Assembly: GCA_963771545.1 (NCBI GenBank)
Contig: CAVYTX010000002.1
Coordinates: 2,721,529 to 2,785,528, forward strand
DNA from: CAKZLS01 sp963771545
Lineage (GTDB): Bacteria; Pseudomonadota; Alphaproteobacteria; Rhodospirillales; Defluviicoccaceae
Length of the DNA: 64,000 nt
Direction: 5' to 3'
Made by a program: the position numbers and the translations under genes. Shown piece by piece: positions 33,583 through 41,745 of this stretch (position 1 is the stretch's first letter; each line of letters begins with the position of its first letter). The notes under the pieces are model-generated. The model saw only the letters and a program-made list of their open reading frames with translations. It ran no database searches and had not been told where the DNA came from.

Positions 33583-34575
33583 ATGGCGGAAACAAGGCAT
33601 GACGTTGTGGGAATCGGCAATGCCATTGTCGACGTGCTGGCTCATGCCGACGACGCCTTCATCGCGGCGAACGGGCTCAACAAGGGCAATATGACGCTGG
33701 TCGATGCCGAAACCGCCGAATCGCTTTATGAAAAGATGGGCCCCGGGGTCGCGGTCTCCGGCGGTTCGGCGGCCAACACCATCGCGGCGCTGGCCTCCCT
33801 CGGCGGCAAGGGCGGATTCATCGGCAAGGTGCGCGACGATCAGCTCGGCGCCATCTTCCGTCACGACATCGTGTCCCTGGGGATCACCTTCAACACCCAA
33901 CCCGCGGTCGAAGGACCTTCGACGGCCCGGTGCCTGATCCTGGTTACGCCCGACGCCCACCGCACCATGCAGACGTTCCTCGGGATCAGTTCCGAACTCG
34001 GTCCGGAGGATATCGACGAATCGCTCATCGCGTCGTCGAAAATTACTTACCTGGAAGGCTATCTGTGGGATCGTCCGAAGGCCAAGGAGGCGTTCGTCAA
34101 GGCCGCGAAGGTGGCGCACGACGCGGGCCGGCAGGTGGCGCTGACCCTCTCCGATCCGTTGTGTGTCGATCGTCACCGCAACGATTTCATCGACCTGGTG
34201 AGCAACCACGTGGACGTCCTGTTCGGCAACGAGGACGAGGTGCTTTCGCTGTACCAGGAACACTCCTTCGACGCCGCCCTGCAGAAGGTCAAGGGCCACT
34301 GTTGGATCGCGGTGTTGACCCGGTCGGAGAAAGGTTCGGTGGTGATCTCCGATGACGGCGTGCACGTTTTCGACGCCGAACCGGTGGACGAAGTCGTGGA
34401 CACCACCGGCGCCGGCGACGCGTTCGCGGCCGGCTTCCTCCACGGCCTGACCCGGTACGAGGGGTTGGGGCGGTGCGCGCGGATAGGAAGCATCACCGCC
34501 GCCGAGGTCATCTCTCACGTGGGCGCCCGCCCCGAGGTCTCGTTGGCCGAGCTCGTCCAGGCCAAGCTTGCCTGA
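33583..34575 (+). CDS. Adenosine kinase-like PfkB-family kinase
   Basis: 330 residues. N-terminal DVVGIGNAIVDVLAHADD, then MGPGVAVSGGSAANTIAALASLGG with the GG/AAN motif of adenosine/ribokinase-type enzymes, and C-terminal DTTGAGDAFAAGFLHGLTR with catalytic Asp in GAGD. The family of this sequence is usually annotated adenosine kinase in alphaproteobacteria; other nucleosides or sugars are possible. Ribosome-binding site GAGGGG upstream. The 3' end is adjacent to or overlaps the ampG gene, suggesting co-transcription. Confidence 0.88.
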   Translation: MAETRHDVVGIGNAIVDVLAHADDAFIAANGLNKGNMTLVDAETAESLYEKMGPGVAVSGGSAANTIAALASLGGKGGFIGKVRDDQLGAIFRHDIVSLGITFNTQPAVEGPSTARCLILVTPDAHRTMQTFLGISSELGPEDIDESLIASSKITYLEGYLWDRPKAKEAFVKAAKVAHDAGRQVALTLSDPLCVDRHRNDFIDLVSNHVDVLFGNEDEVLSLYQEHSFDAALQKVKGHCWIAVLTRSEKGSVVISDDGVHVFDAEPVDEVVDTTGAGDAFAAGFLHGLTRYEGLGRCARIGSITAAEVISHVGARPEVSLAELVQAKLA

Positions 34576-34606
34576 AGAAGTCGCCGGACGGCGGTCCACC
34601 GTGTCC

Positions 34607-35956
34607 ATGGACGCATGGCGGGCGGCGGCGCGGGTCTATCTCGACCGCCGCGTCCTCTCCATGTGGTTTCTCGGGTTTTCCAGCGGCTTGCCGTTCGGGG
34701 TGCTGGCGGAACCGCTGACCGCGTGGCTCGCCGAATCGGGGGTGTCCAATACCGAAATCGGCCTGTTCGCGCTGGTCAGCCTGCCCTATTCGCTGAAATT
34801 CCTGACCGCTCCGTTGATCGACCGCCTGCCGCTGCCGCTGTTGACCCGGTGGCTGGGGCGCCGCCGCGGCTGGGCGCTGCTGGCGCAGGCCGTGCTGCTG
34901 GGCGCCATCGCCGCCATGGGCTTCACCGATCCGGTCGCCGGCATCGGCGCGACGGCGGCGTTCGCTTTCGCCGTGGCGTTCGCGTCGGCCAGCCAGGACG
35001 TGGTCATCGACGCCTACCGCGTCGAGATCCTGGAGGAACGCAAGCTGGCGGCCGGCGCCGCCACCGCCGTGTTCGGCTGGCGCATCGGCCAGGTCGGCGC
35101 GGCGGCGGCGGGACTGGTTCTGGCCGAGGCGCTGGCGTGGCCGGTGGTGTTTTCCATCATGGCGGCCATGGTCCTTGTCGGTGTCGTCACCATCCTGGTC
35201 AACCCGGAACCCGGGCGCCACATCACCCGCGAGTCCATCGAGTTGCAGGAGCGCGCCGAGGCGTTCCTGGAAACCAAGCGACACCTGCCCAGAACCGTGG
35301 CCGAGGCGCTGGCGTGGATCTACGCGGCGGCCATCTGTCCGTTCATCGAATTCATGAGCCGCCGGGGCTGGCTGATGATCCTGCTGTTCATCATGCTCTA
35401 CAAGTTCGGCGACGCCGTGCTGGCGGTGATGAAGGTGCCGTTCTTCCTGGAGATCGGCTTCACCAAGACCGAGATCGCCGAGGTGGTCAAACTGTTCGGC
35501 GTCGCCGCCACCATCGGCGGCGGCCTCTTTGGCGGTGTCTTGCTGGCGCGCATGGGGATCCTCTGGGGCCTGATGGTCTGCGGCGTGCTGATGGCGGCCT
35601 CCAATCTGGTGTTCGTCGCCCAGGCTGCGGTCGGCCCCGAGTTGTGGATGCTGGCGGTCACCATCGCGCTCGAGAACATCACCACCGGCATGGGCACGAC
35701 CGCGTTCGTGGCCTATCTCTCGAGCCTCTGCAACGTCGCCTACACCGCCACCCAGTACGCGCTGCTCACCTCGCTGATGGCGTTGTCGCGAACGGTGCTA
35801 TCCTCCGGCGCCGGCTGGCTCGCCGACCAGGTGGACTGGACGACGTTCTTCATCCTCACCTTCGTCGCCGCGCTGCCGGGCCTGGCCCTGCTCCTATGGA
35901 TGATCCGCTCCTTCCCGCCCGAGCGAACCACTGTCCCCGCGGCCGACCCTGGTTAA
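34607..35956 (+). CDS. ampG: AmpG-type muropeptide MFS permease
   Basis: About 450 residues, 12 helices. RRVLSMWFLGFSSGLPFGVLAEPLTAWL is the AmpG N-terminal signature (FSSGLP), followed by LKFLTAPLIDRLPLP and ASASQDVVIDAYRVEIL, which matches AmpG's QDIAxDAY motif. It imports anhydromuropeptides for cell-wall recycling. Upstream in-frame TTG 34568 or GTG 34601 are alternative starts; ATG 34607 gives the better N terminus. Follows the adenosine-kinase-like gene closely. Confidence 0.87.
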   Translation: MDAWRAAARVYLDRRVLSMWFLGFSSGLPFGVLAEPLTAWLAESGVSNTEIGLFALVSLPYSLKFLTAPLIDRLPLPLLTRWLGRRRGWALLAQAVLLGAIAAMGFTDPVAGIGATAAFAFAVAFASASQDVVIDAYRVEILEERKLAAGAATAVFGWRIGQVGAAAAGLVLAEALAWPVVFSIMAAMVLVGVVTILVNPEPGRHITRESIELQERAEAFLETKRHLPRTVAEALAWIYAAAICPFIEFMSRRGWLMILLFIMLYKFGDAVLAVMKVPFFLEIGFTKTEIAEVVKLFGVAATIGGGLFGGVLLARMGILWGLMVCGVLMAASNLVFVAQAAVGPELWMLAVTIALENITTGMGTTAFVAYLSSLCNVAYTATQYALLTSLMALSRTVLSSGAGWLADQVDWTTFFILTFVAALPGLALLLWMIRSFPPERTTVPAADPG

Positions 35957-35989
35957 CCAGCTAGGACAATACCAATCCTGCAACCGGGC

Positions 35990-36260
35990 AGACGGCCACA
36001 ATGTATACCTCGCGTCTACTTTTCCGGCTGTTTTGTATACCATCGTTCCGCGTCCGTGGCGCTTAACACGTTGACCTAAAACAAAACCCGTCGGGACCAA
36101 ATGTGAAAGGTGTACAAAAGTATATAAAAGTAGACATTTTTTCAGGCTAAACGGTTGATTTTCCTAGAGCGGCCTTTTTCAACGGGTATACAAAAGTAGA
36201 CACGAATGACTCCCAATACATTGATATCGAATACTTTTTTTCCGAAACAAAAGTATACAT
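35990..36260. repeat. ACAAAAGT-type iterated motif, copy B
   Basis: At least six variants in both orientations: GTATACCTCGCGTCTACTTT at 36002-36021, TTTTGTATACC near 36031, TGTACAAAAGTATATAAAAG at 36110-36129 followed by TAGACA, TATACAAAAGTAGACACG at 36186-36203, and ACAAAAGTATACAT near 36246. The 36140-36260 part is homologous to 7165-7280 beside the intact terminase-like gene. Likely a cluster of binding sites belonging to that module. Confidence 0.6.
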
Positions 36261-36369
36261 TTCTTAAGCCGGTCCGCCGGAGATCGCCGCGGGCCCGCAG
36301 GCCGATGCCATTAGCGAATTCGACGAACCACCGGCGGAACCGCTCCCGCCGGGCCTTCAAGGGAGTCAT
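36142..36369 (-). pseudogene. Decayed terminase small-subunit-like gene
   Basis: Begins MTPLKARRERFRRWFVEFAN, nearly identical to the protein starting at 7675, then diverges because the helix-turn-helix coding region is deleted; the remaining frame reads through the AT-rich motif block. The ~80 bp upstream (36370-36447) match 7676-7752. A deletion derivative of the same module. Confidence 0.75.
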
Positions 36370-36462
36370 GGCGTCCTCTAGGTTAAATTACCGATATACA
36401 GGTAAATATACCTAATATATCTTCCGGTCAAGGCCGATCGCCATGACTGGCCAGCGGCCTTT

Positions 36463-36715
36463 ATACCAACGGTCGTTAGTAATGACTTATTGTGATCGTG
36501 TTTCACGCATCCTCGGCAGGAGGGGTCGCGCAGGCGATGGGGCCCATCGTCAAGTGATCCCGACGCCCCGAGGATGCGCGAAACTCGACCCGAAGGGCGG
36601 CCTATCGAGGTTTCCGGACGGCGTCGCGCGGCGCTTATGATGCTCCCGCATCACCGCGCGCCACGCTCCTTGCCGGAAACCTCGATAGGCCGTCACAATG
36701 GGAAACAATTGTAAC
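36463..36715. repeat. Family P1 palindrome, inverted copy with decayed right end
   Basis: Starts with the terminus ATACCAACGGTCGTTAGTAA and then carries the two internal hairpins in the opposite order to copy 1: GATCGTGTTTCACGCATCCT first, then GGCCTATCGAGGTTTCCGG at 36600-36618 paired with CCGGAAACCTCGATAGGCC near 36673-36691. The tip GATGC-TCCC-GCATC lies between. The right terminal repeat is no longer recognisable after ~36700. Confidence 0.8.
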
Positions 36716-36742
36716 TGATTCGCGGTCCGCTCAAGCGACCCG

Positions 36743-37327
36743 CTATTCAAACACGACCAATGCATGGTACGTGGCGAGCACGCCCCAAGAGAATAGTACA
36801 TAAGAGGCAATACCGAGCACGACGGAAAGGATGTGAAGCGTTACTGCGATCTTTCGAGCCCACGGACGGCGGTCGGCGTATAATAGTTGACTGAGGTATG
36901 TTGCGCCCGATGTAACCACGATGGCTAATATACCGAATGCGAACGGTAGAAGGCACCCGGCAAATACCGGCAGCTTGCTAGCGTTGAACTGAGCCAAGTG
37001 GCCGATGAATGCAAGCAATGCAACGCTTGCGCCGCCATTGAGCAAGAACGAAGATCTAATTGCACTTTGACCCGTGGCGATAACCGAACGAAACATCTCC
37101 AAATTGGTCGCATGACCGTGTTTGGCTTGCTCGACCCAAGCTTGGAGCTTCGCCCTATACTGCTCCAAATATTGCTCCACTTCATGGGGGTTCGGTTCAG
37201 TATCTGCAAACTCCACGAAGTGATCTAGGTAGGCAATAATGTTGTCGCAGGGTACCTCCACAATGCCTTTAGATTTGGCCTCCTCAATGATCTCCTTCAT
37301 TTCGGTGGCGAACTGCTTCGCGTTCAC
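36743..37327 (-). CDS. Hypothetical membrane protein with N-terminal helical domain
   Basis: 194 residues from GTG 37327, chosen for the AGGAGG site seven bases upstream. The N-terminal ~85 residues are charged and helical (FATEMKEIIEEAKSKGIVEV, YLEQYRAKLQAWVEQAKHGH). Three to four hydrophobic helices follow: SSFLLNGGASVALLAFIGHL, PVFAGCLLPFAFGILAIVVT and LSVVLGIASYVLFSWGVL. The LLNGGAAVALLAFIG-type phrase recurs in unassigned membrane proteins of many bacteria. GC is lower than the neighbours. It is flanked by a P1 palindrome and REP-like elements, so it is accessory. Confidence 0.75.
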   Translation of the reverse strand: MNAKQFATEMKEIIEEAKSKGIVEVPCDNIIAYLDHFVEFADTEPNPHEVEQYLEQYRAKLQAWVEQAKHGHATNLEMFRSVIATGQSAIRSSFLLNGGASVALLAFIGHLAQFNASKLPVFAGCLLPFAFGILAIVVTSGATYLSQLLYADRRPWARKIAVTLHILSVVLGIASYVLFSWGVLATYHALVVFE

Positions 37328-37580
37328 AAGAGCCTCCTTTGAATTACCCTGCCAACATGACAACCTGCAAACACTAGAATGGAATCTCTCGAGAACTGCA
37401 ACCTTGAGTTCTGCTCATACCTCCAAATTGGGCGACCAAACAAGAGAGCTATGGCGATCACTCTTGGCTACACCTTCCCCTGCAGACCCAGGGCAAGGCC
37501 ACAGCCGCAATACTCTCAGCCACGGAATAACGCTGCGGAATAACGCTGGGGTCAGAGTCGATTGATCGTCGGTTTTTCGA

Positions 37581-37633
37581 AAGCAAGGGGGTCAGACTCA
37601 TTTGATTTTCCAACGAATCGGACCCTCTTGCTT
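37581..37633. repeat. REP-like palindrome family R, copy 4
   Basis: AAGCAAGGGGGTCAGACTCA ... CGAATCGGACCCTCTTGCTT. A partial copy (GGGGTCAGAGTCGATTGATC) sits just upstream at 37550-37569. Its right flank is a duplicated hxlR 3' segment. Confidence 0.85.
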
Positions 37634-37663
37634 TTTGAATATGCGCGGGATGAAGTGGTCCAA

Positions 37664-37886
37664 CTAACCCGAAATCTTGTGACCGTGTTTTTTCGCCCAG
37701 TCATGCATTGCAAAGAGAATATCCTTCAGACTCATGCCCAGGGGGGTGAGCCGGTAATCGACGCGGGGCGGTATCTCTTTGTAGTCGTGACGCTCCACTA
37801 AACCCGTCTCCTCCATTTCCCGGAGCTGCTTTGCCAGCGTTCGGTGGGTGATACCGGACAGCTCGCGCTGAAGCTGGTTGAAGTGA
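37664..37886 (-). pseudogene. Truncated duplicate of the HxlR regulator gene
   Basis: The last ~74 codons of an HxlR-family gene, HFNQLQRELSGITHRTLAKQ...LFAMHDWAKKHGHKISG, almost identical to the intact gene at 41288-41611. Identity runs from about 37627 to 37886 and stops where a REP-like palindrome begins. The N-terminal recognition region is missing, so it is not functional. Confidence 0.88.
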
Positions 37887-37938
37887 AGCAAGGGGGGTCA
37901 GAGTCATTTGATTTTTAAACGAATCTGACCCTCTTGCT
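37887..37938. repeat. REP-like palindrome family R, copy 5
   Basis: AGCAAGGGGGGTCAGAGTCA ... CGAATCTGACCCTCTTGCT. It replaces the 5' part of the duplicated hxlR segment, so the segment is bounded by an R palindrome on each side. Confidence 0.85.
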
Positions 37939-38179
37939 AGTTGCAGATCGTCTCGTACAGCAGGTATTATTGAAGTGAGAGCGGCCGTTTCGACATCGAG
38001 ACCGGGGCGGTGTTGACCCAGTTCAAGGGGCACAATCCAAGCTATGCCACGCGCGGCCTTTCGGCTGCCTTCGGCGAAACGAATCTCTCGCCCGGCCAAG
38101 GCCTCATTTCATCACGCAAATACGCCAACTCGATCACCGCGTCCCGCAGTCGATTGGCCCTGCTCGTCACCTGCTGCGC
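37939..38179. other. Intergenic debris downstream of the palindrome
   Basis: Contains short coding-like stretches in two frames (plus: DIETGAVLTQFKGHN; minus: RLRDAVIELAYLRDEM) without a complete gene. Probably remnants of unrelated genes or a transposase; no identification is made. Confidence 0.4.
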
Positions 38180-38485
38180 CTACACCTCGCCTAACACGGC
38201 GTAGTAAATCGTTCCCTCGTAGTCGTCGTCCCAGTTGCCCGACCAGTCCCTCACGCCGAACGTTGCCGTGACCCGCACGTCGGTTCCGAGGATCGTGCTG
38301 TCAAGCCTCAGGTTGACCTGCCCGAGATGGTGGTCGTCATCTTCCTGCGAGAACCCGTAGTCGGCGCCCGTCATGACCACAGTGGCGTCGGTCACCGTTC
38401 CACTGAAAGTGACATCGTCCGTCGCCGATCGGGGTCCGGTGCCTTTGTCTCGTGGGAATGTGATAGATCCGCTTCGAATCTCCAT
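38180..38485 (-). CDS. Stand-alone beta-rich domain protein, paralogue of the upstream protein's N-terminal domain
   Basis: 101 residues: SITFPRDKGTGPRSATDDVT, FGVRDWSGNWDDDYEGTIYY. It aligns along its whole length with the first ~100 residues of the protein starting at 40846, sharing GFSxxDDDHHLG, RL, VxxTFGVRDWSxxWDDxYEG. The start has a GGAGAGG site and lies 2 bp after the stop of the metalloprotease-like gene, so the two form an operon. I recognise no named domain, though similar DHHxxxxxV / RDxSGxxDDxY patterns occur in bacterial proteins of unknown function. It may bind a ligand or act as a partner or inhibitor of the larger protein. Confidence 0.75.
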   Translation of the reverse strand: MEIRSGSITFPRDKGTGPRSATDDVTFSGTVTDATVVMTGADYGFSQEDDDHHLGQVNLRLDSTILGTDVRVTATFGVRDWSGNWDDDYEGTIYYAVLGEV

Positions 38486-38487
38486 GG

Positions 38488-40194
38488 TTACTTCACCTCT
38501 CCTGTTTGATCGTTGTGGCGGTGGTACGCGCTATGCACCTTGCGCGGGGTAACGGTCAACTTGGTCGTGGCTGTGCAGTAGCCGCCGGTGCCGTCCGGCA
38601 CGTTCGCCGTGAGCAGGTGGACGCCTAGCGATCGCGAGCGAAATAACAACCGCCTACCCCGGCCGACTAAACCGTCCCGGTCAGAGATCCATGTTGTCTC
38701 ACCGGACGGCAACGACCCCGTGTCGGGAGAGAAAGCAAAGGCGTGTAGAACGACCCTGTCACCGCGAAGCACCGTGGCATCGCCTCCAGCAATGGTTACA
38801 TCAGCAACCTGATGGTCAAGCGTAACCGGATCGCTCGTAGCCGAGCCCGTACGGATTCCGGACGTCACGAGCACTCGGAAGATGCACGCCTTGCCTCCGG
38901 CCAGCGACAGCCTGCTGATATTGGCCGACGTATGTCGCGTCCTTGGCGTTACGTTGCGCCATGTTGCACCGCCATCGCATGAGTACTGGACGAGATACCA
39001 AAGGCAGTCTTCTGTCTCAGCGGGAGTCCAGGACACATGGACCCTTTCTCGACCCGGGTCGACGGCAACGCGCTCGATTCGGGGGGGCTCGGCCGGAACG
39101 TCAATGCTGTGCAGTTCCCTGCTGGAACAACCGTCCTCGTCGCAGAGTACAACGAGCCTGGCGACACCGTCCGGCCAAGCGACCGGCTCGAAGGCGTCGA
39201 CCCCGGCGTCGTTCGACCGGCCGTGCGGATTGAGTCTGTGCAGGCGCCGACTCACCAGTTCCGTGTCGTGGCAATCGCGCAGCTCGACTCTGTATTGTGT
39301 CGCTTCGCCCCGAGCGCCTCCTGGTCTTGCCTCGTAGTGGAACATCGGTGCCGCAGACACTTTGTGCTTCCGTCCTCGGATCTCCAGATTGACAAAGAGC
39401 TGCTCAAAGGTTTGCGTTGGACGTTCTGTGTCTGCCTGATTCGTCAGGCCACTGTGAGCCGCCGCGATCGGCGAGAAGCTCCCCCCCGTCGTCGGGATTT
39501 CGTTCATGAGGCCGAGGTAGGTGTAGGGCGACACCCAGGTGTTGCCGCAATAGCCCATGAAGTCGGTATCCGTCACCGGGTCCTTCACGTCGCCGGCGGC
39601 GTCGATTCCATACTCGCCGATGCTGCCCATCGGCAGCGTCCCGTAGACGGGATAGTTCGGGTCTGGATCGCCCGGATTCCCACAGGGAGCGTGATCCCGA
39701 CCGAAGGCGTGGCCTATCTCTTGGGCGGCAGTGCTTCCGGCACCGTCAGGTCCGGCGCCGACTCCGCCGCCACCACAGCCTCCCCAGCCACGCGGCACGG
39801 CATTGCCGAGCAGCCCGTAGTAGACGTCGGACGAGTCGCCCTGCATCTCGCGCAGCGTATCGAGCAGCCCACCCCAGCCACTACCGCACCCATCGCCCGA
39901 CTGGTCCGTGTAGTCGCCGTCGTCGTCGATGATGTCGACGCCGGTGATGATGACGTCATGAACGGGGTAGGTGTCATCAACGTAGTCGAGGGTGTCGCGT
40001 AGATCGTTGATGGTGGGCGCTGCTACCGCGGGGGTCCCGGTGTAGTTAACGAGAACGCCGCGAACTCGCAACGGCTCGACGGACCGGAATCGCAGTGTCT
40101 TCTCGAACATACCACTGGCCACGCCGAGGTCTGGTCGGTTGCCAACTACCGAGTTCGAACGCCCGCACGCGCACCTCGATCTGATCCCGCGCAA
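38488..40194 (-). pseudogene. Metalloprotease-like protein with FnIII and Ig-like domains, C-terminal part
   Basis: Homologous reading begins ~40145 (VGNRPDLGVASGMFEKTLRF). A protease-like domain contains STAAQEIGHAFGRDHAPC: the zinc motif HExxHxxGxxH with the first His replaced by Gln (codon CAA at 39721-39723), and the later DFMGYC, where metzincins have a Met-turn. A fibronectin-III domain follows (PPRIERVAVDPGRERVHVSW ... ACIFRVLVTSG), then an Ig/PKD-like domain (DVTIAGGDATVLRGDRVVLHAFAFS). There is no signal peptide in the N-terminal part at 40846. The ATG giving residue 1 of this frame is not real; the gene continues from the upstream frame through an indel near 40145-40160. Confidence 0.75.
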
Positions 40195-40846
40195 AAGCCC
40201 CCGGGATTAGGAAGTTGACAGTGGCGTCTGCGTCGTCGCGGCGGATGTCTTCGTCCCGTATCGGATCGATCGGGCCATTGAGCGGTGTGATTGGGTTCCA
40301 CGTGCCACTTCCGGAGCGAATCTGCAGTTCGCCAGTGACCTGGCCGATGGCGGGACGAGCGGGGTCGTCGCCGGTGTCGACGTAGACACGCACAACAAGG
40401 TCCTTGCCGGCGATGAGCGGGATGCTGTTATCGGCGCCCGCTGTAGCGGGGTCCAAATGGAGTTGTGATCTGAAAAACTGGGTCGCTTGGTTGAGCTCGA
40501 CCCCTGTAATGGACAAGTTCGACGGCAACGCAGTGGTATCTAGGTCCGCAAGCAGAACGAACTGCATAGAGCCCTCGTACCTGTCGTCCCATTCGTTGCT
40601 CCAGTCGCGAACGCCGAAGGTTCCTTCGACTGTGACGACATCATCATCGATGAATGTCTCGAGCCTGGTGATGATCCGACCGAGGTGGTGGTCATCATCC
40701 GCCTCCGAGAACCCGAAGCTGGTCCCTGTGAGGATGGAAATCGCCTTGCTGACCGGTGATGTGAAGTTGAAGATGCGACTCGCGGTTCGCGGTCCGCTGC
40801 CTTCGCTCGACCCAAAAGTCAAACTACCTGTGCGCTTTTCCATCAC
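40046..40846 (-). pseudogene. Metalloprotease-like protein, N-terminal part before a frameshift
   Basis: Starts MMEKRTGSLTFGSSEGSGPR with a GGAGG site. Residues ~8-100 are the duplicated beta domain (GFSEADDDHHLG, TFGVRDWSNEWDDRYEGS). Residues ~105-230 form a second beta-rich region, SNLSITGVELNQATQFFRSQ and KDLVVRVYVDTGDDPARPAI, as in the prodomain-like part of bacterial secreted metalloproteases. After DQIEVRVRAFELG the frame goes wrong (SWQPTRPRRGQW), whereas the neighbouring frame gives VGNRPDLGVASG. One indel near 40150 restores an ~785-residue protein. Confidence 0.75.
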
Positions 40847-41074
40847 ACGTCCTCCTGGTGTTGGGAAAGCATATCTTGCGGATCCCCCAGGTTCTGTCCG
40901 GTCGGTGTTATGACGTTTGATTCGATCCTAAAGCTAAATCCTACGCTAACCGGCATTTCCCGGACACCCCCTCTCTTTGCACACACATGGTAGCACGTCC
41001 GGGTGCTGATGTCCATTTTAAACCTCCCTCGAATTGGTGGACACCTTTGCTAAGCTCCGGGATGGAGCAGGAAG

Positions 41075-41204
41075 GTGTTTGATGTGAAAGCGCGTCGGAG
41101 TTTCACGGATGAATTCAAGCGGGAGGCGGTTGCTCTGTTGCAGACGAGTGGCCGGCCGCTGATGCAGATCGCCAGCGAGCTCGGCATTCAGCCGTCGATG
41201 TTGA
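41075..41204 (+). pseudogene. IS3-family OrfA N-terminal fragment
   Basis: Reads RRSFTDEFKREAVALLQTSG, then RPLMQIASELGIQPSML, the transposase_8-type helix-turn-helix of IS3 OrfA. It is cut at 41205 by an R palindrome. The upstream GGTGGACACCTTTGCTAAGC (41036-41055) may be the IS end. Confidence 0.75.
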
Positions 41205-41257
41205 AAGCAAGGGGGTCAGAGTCATTTGATCTTCAAACCAATCTGACTCTCTTGCTT
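41205..41257. repeat. REP-like palindrome family R, copy 6
   Basis: AAGCAAGGGGGTCAGAGTCA ... CCAATCTGACTCTCTTGCTT. It interrupts the IS3 OrfA fragment on the left and is followed by the hxlR 3' end on the right, the same right flank as copy 4. Confidence 0.85.
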
Positions 41258-41287
41258 TTTGAATATGCGCAGGATGAAGTGGTCCAA

Positions 41288-41611
41288 CTAACCCGAAATC
41301 TTGTGACCGTGCTTTTCCGCCCAGTCATGCATTGCAAAGAGAACATCCTTCAAACTCATGCCCAGGGGGGTGAGCCGGTAATCGACGCGGGGCGGTATCT
41401 CTTTGTAGTCGTGACGCTGCACTAAACCCGTCTCCTCCATTTCCCGGAGCTGCTTTGCCAGCGTTCGGTGGGTGATACCGGACAGCTCGCGCTGAAGCTG
41501 GTTGAAGCGCTTCGTTCCTTCCAGCAACTGGTGGATGATCATGACCTTCCACCGGCCCGCAATCACGCTGAGCGTAAGTTCGACTGGGCATGAGACATTT
41601 TTCCGCGACAT
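41288..41611 (-). CDS. HxlR-family transcriptional regulator
   Basis: 107 residues, full length: CPVELTLSVIAGRWKVMIIHQLLEGTKRF, then LQRELSGITHRTLAKQLREMEETGLVQR and YKEIPPRVDYRLTPLGMSL, the winged-helix and wing of HxlR/YodB regulators. The N-terminal Cys in SRKNVSCPVE is where thiol-sensing members carry their redox Cys. Divergent from the pirin gene 134 bp away, so it probably regulates it, sensing oxidants or electrophiles. A near-identical truncated copy is at 37664-37886. Confidence 0.9.
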   Translation of the reverse strand: MSRKNVSCPVELTLSVIAGRWKVMIIHQLLEGTKRFNQLQRELSGITHRTLAKQLREMEETGLVQRHDYKEIPPRVDYRLTPLGMSLKDVLFAMHDWAEKHGHKISG

Positions 41612-41745
41612 ATTGGGTCTTACAGTATCCTAAAAGACCGTACTTGCCAATAGTGCGTATACCTCTAAATTATCGTTAAAAGCGCCTCACTGTCGATTTT
41701 CCGGCGCAACATGACAAAGGAACAAGCCCGCAAGGAGGACGCAAC

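Noticed and set aside
37939..38179. WD40-like phrase DIETGAVLTQFKGHN on the plus strand
   Set aside because: Only about 15 residues resemble a WD repeat; the rest of the frame does not, so no gene is called.
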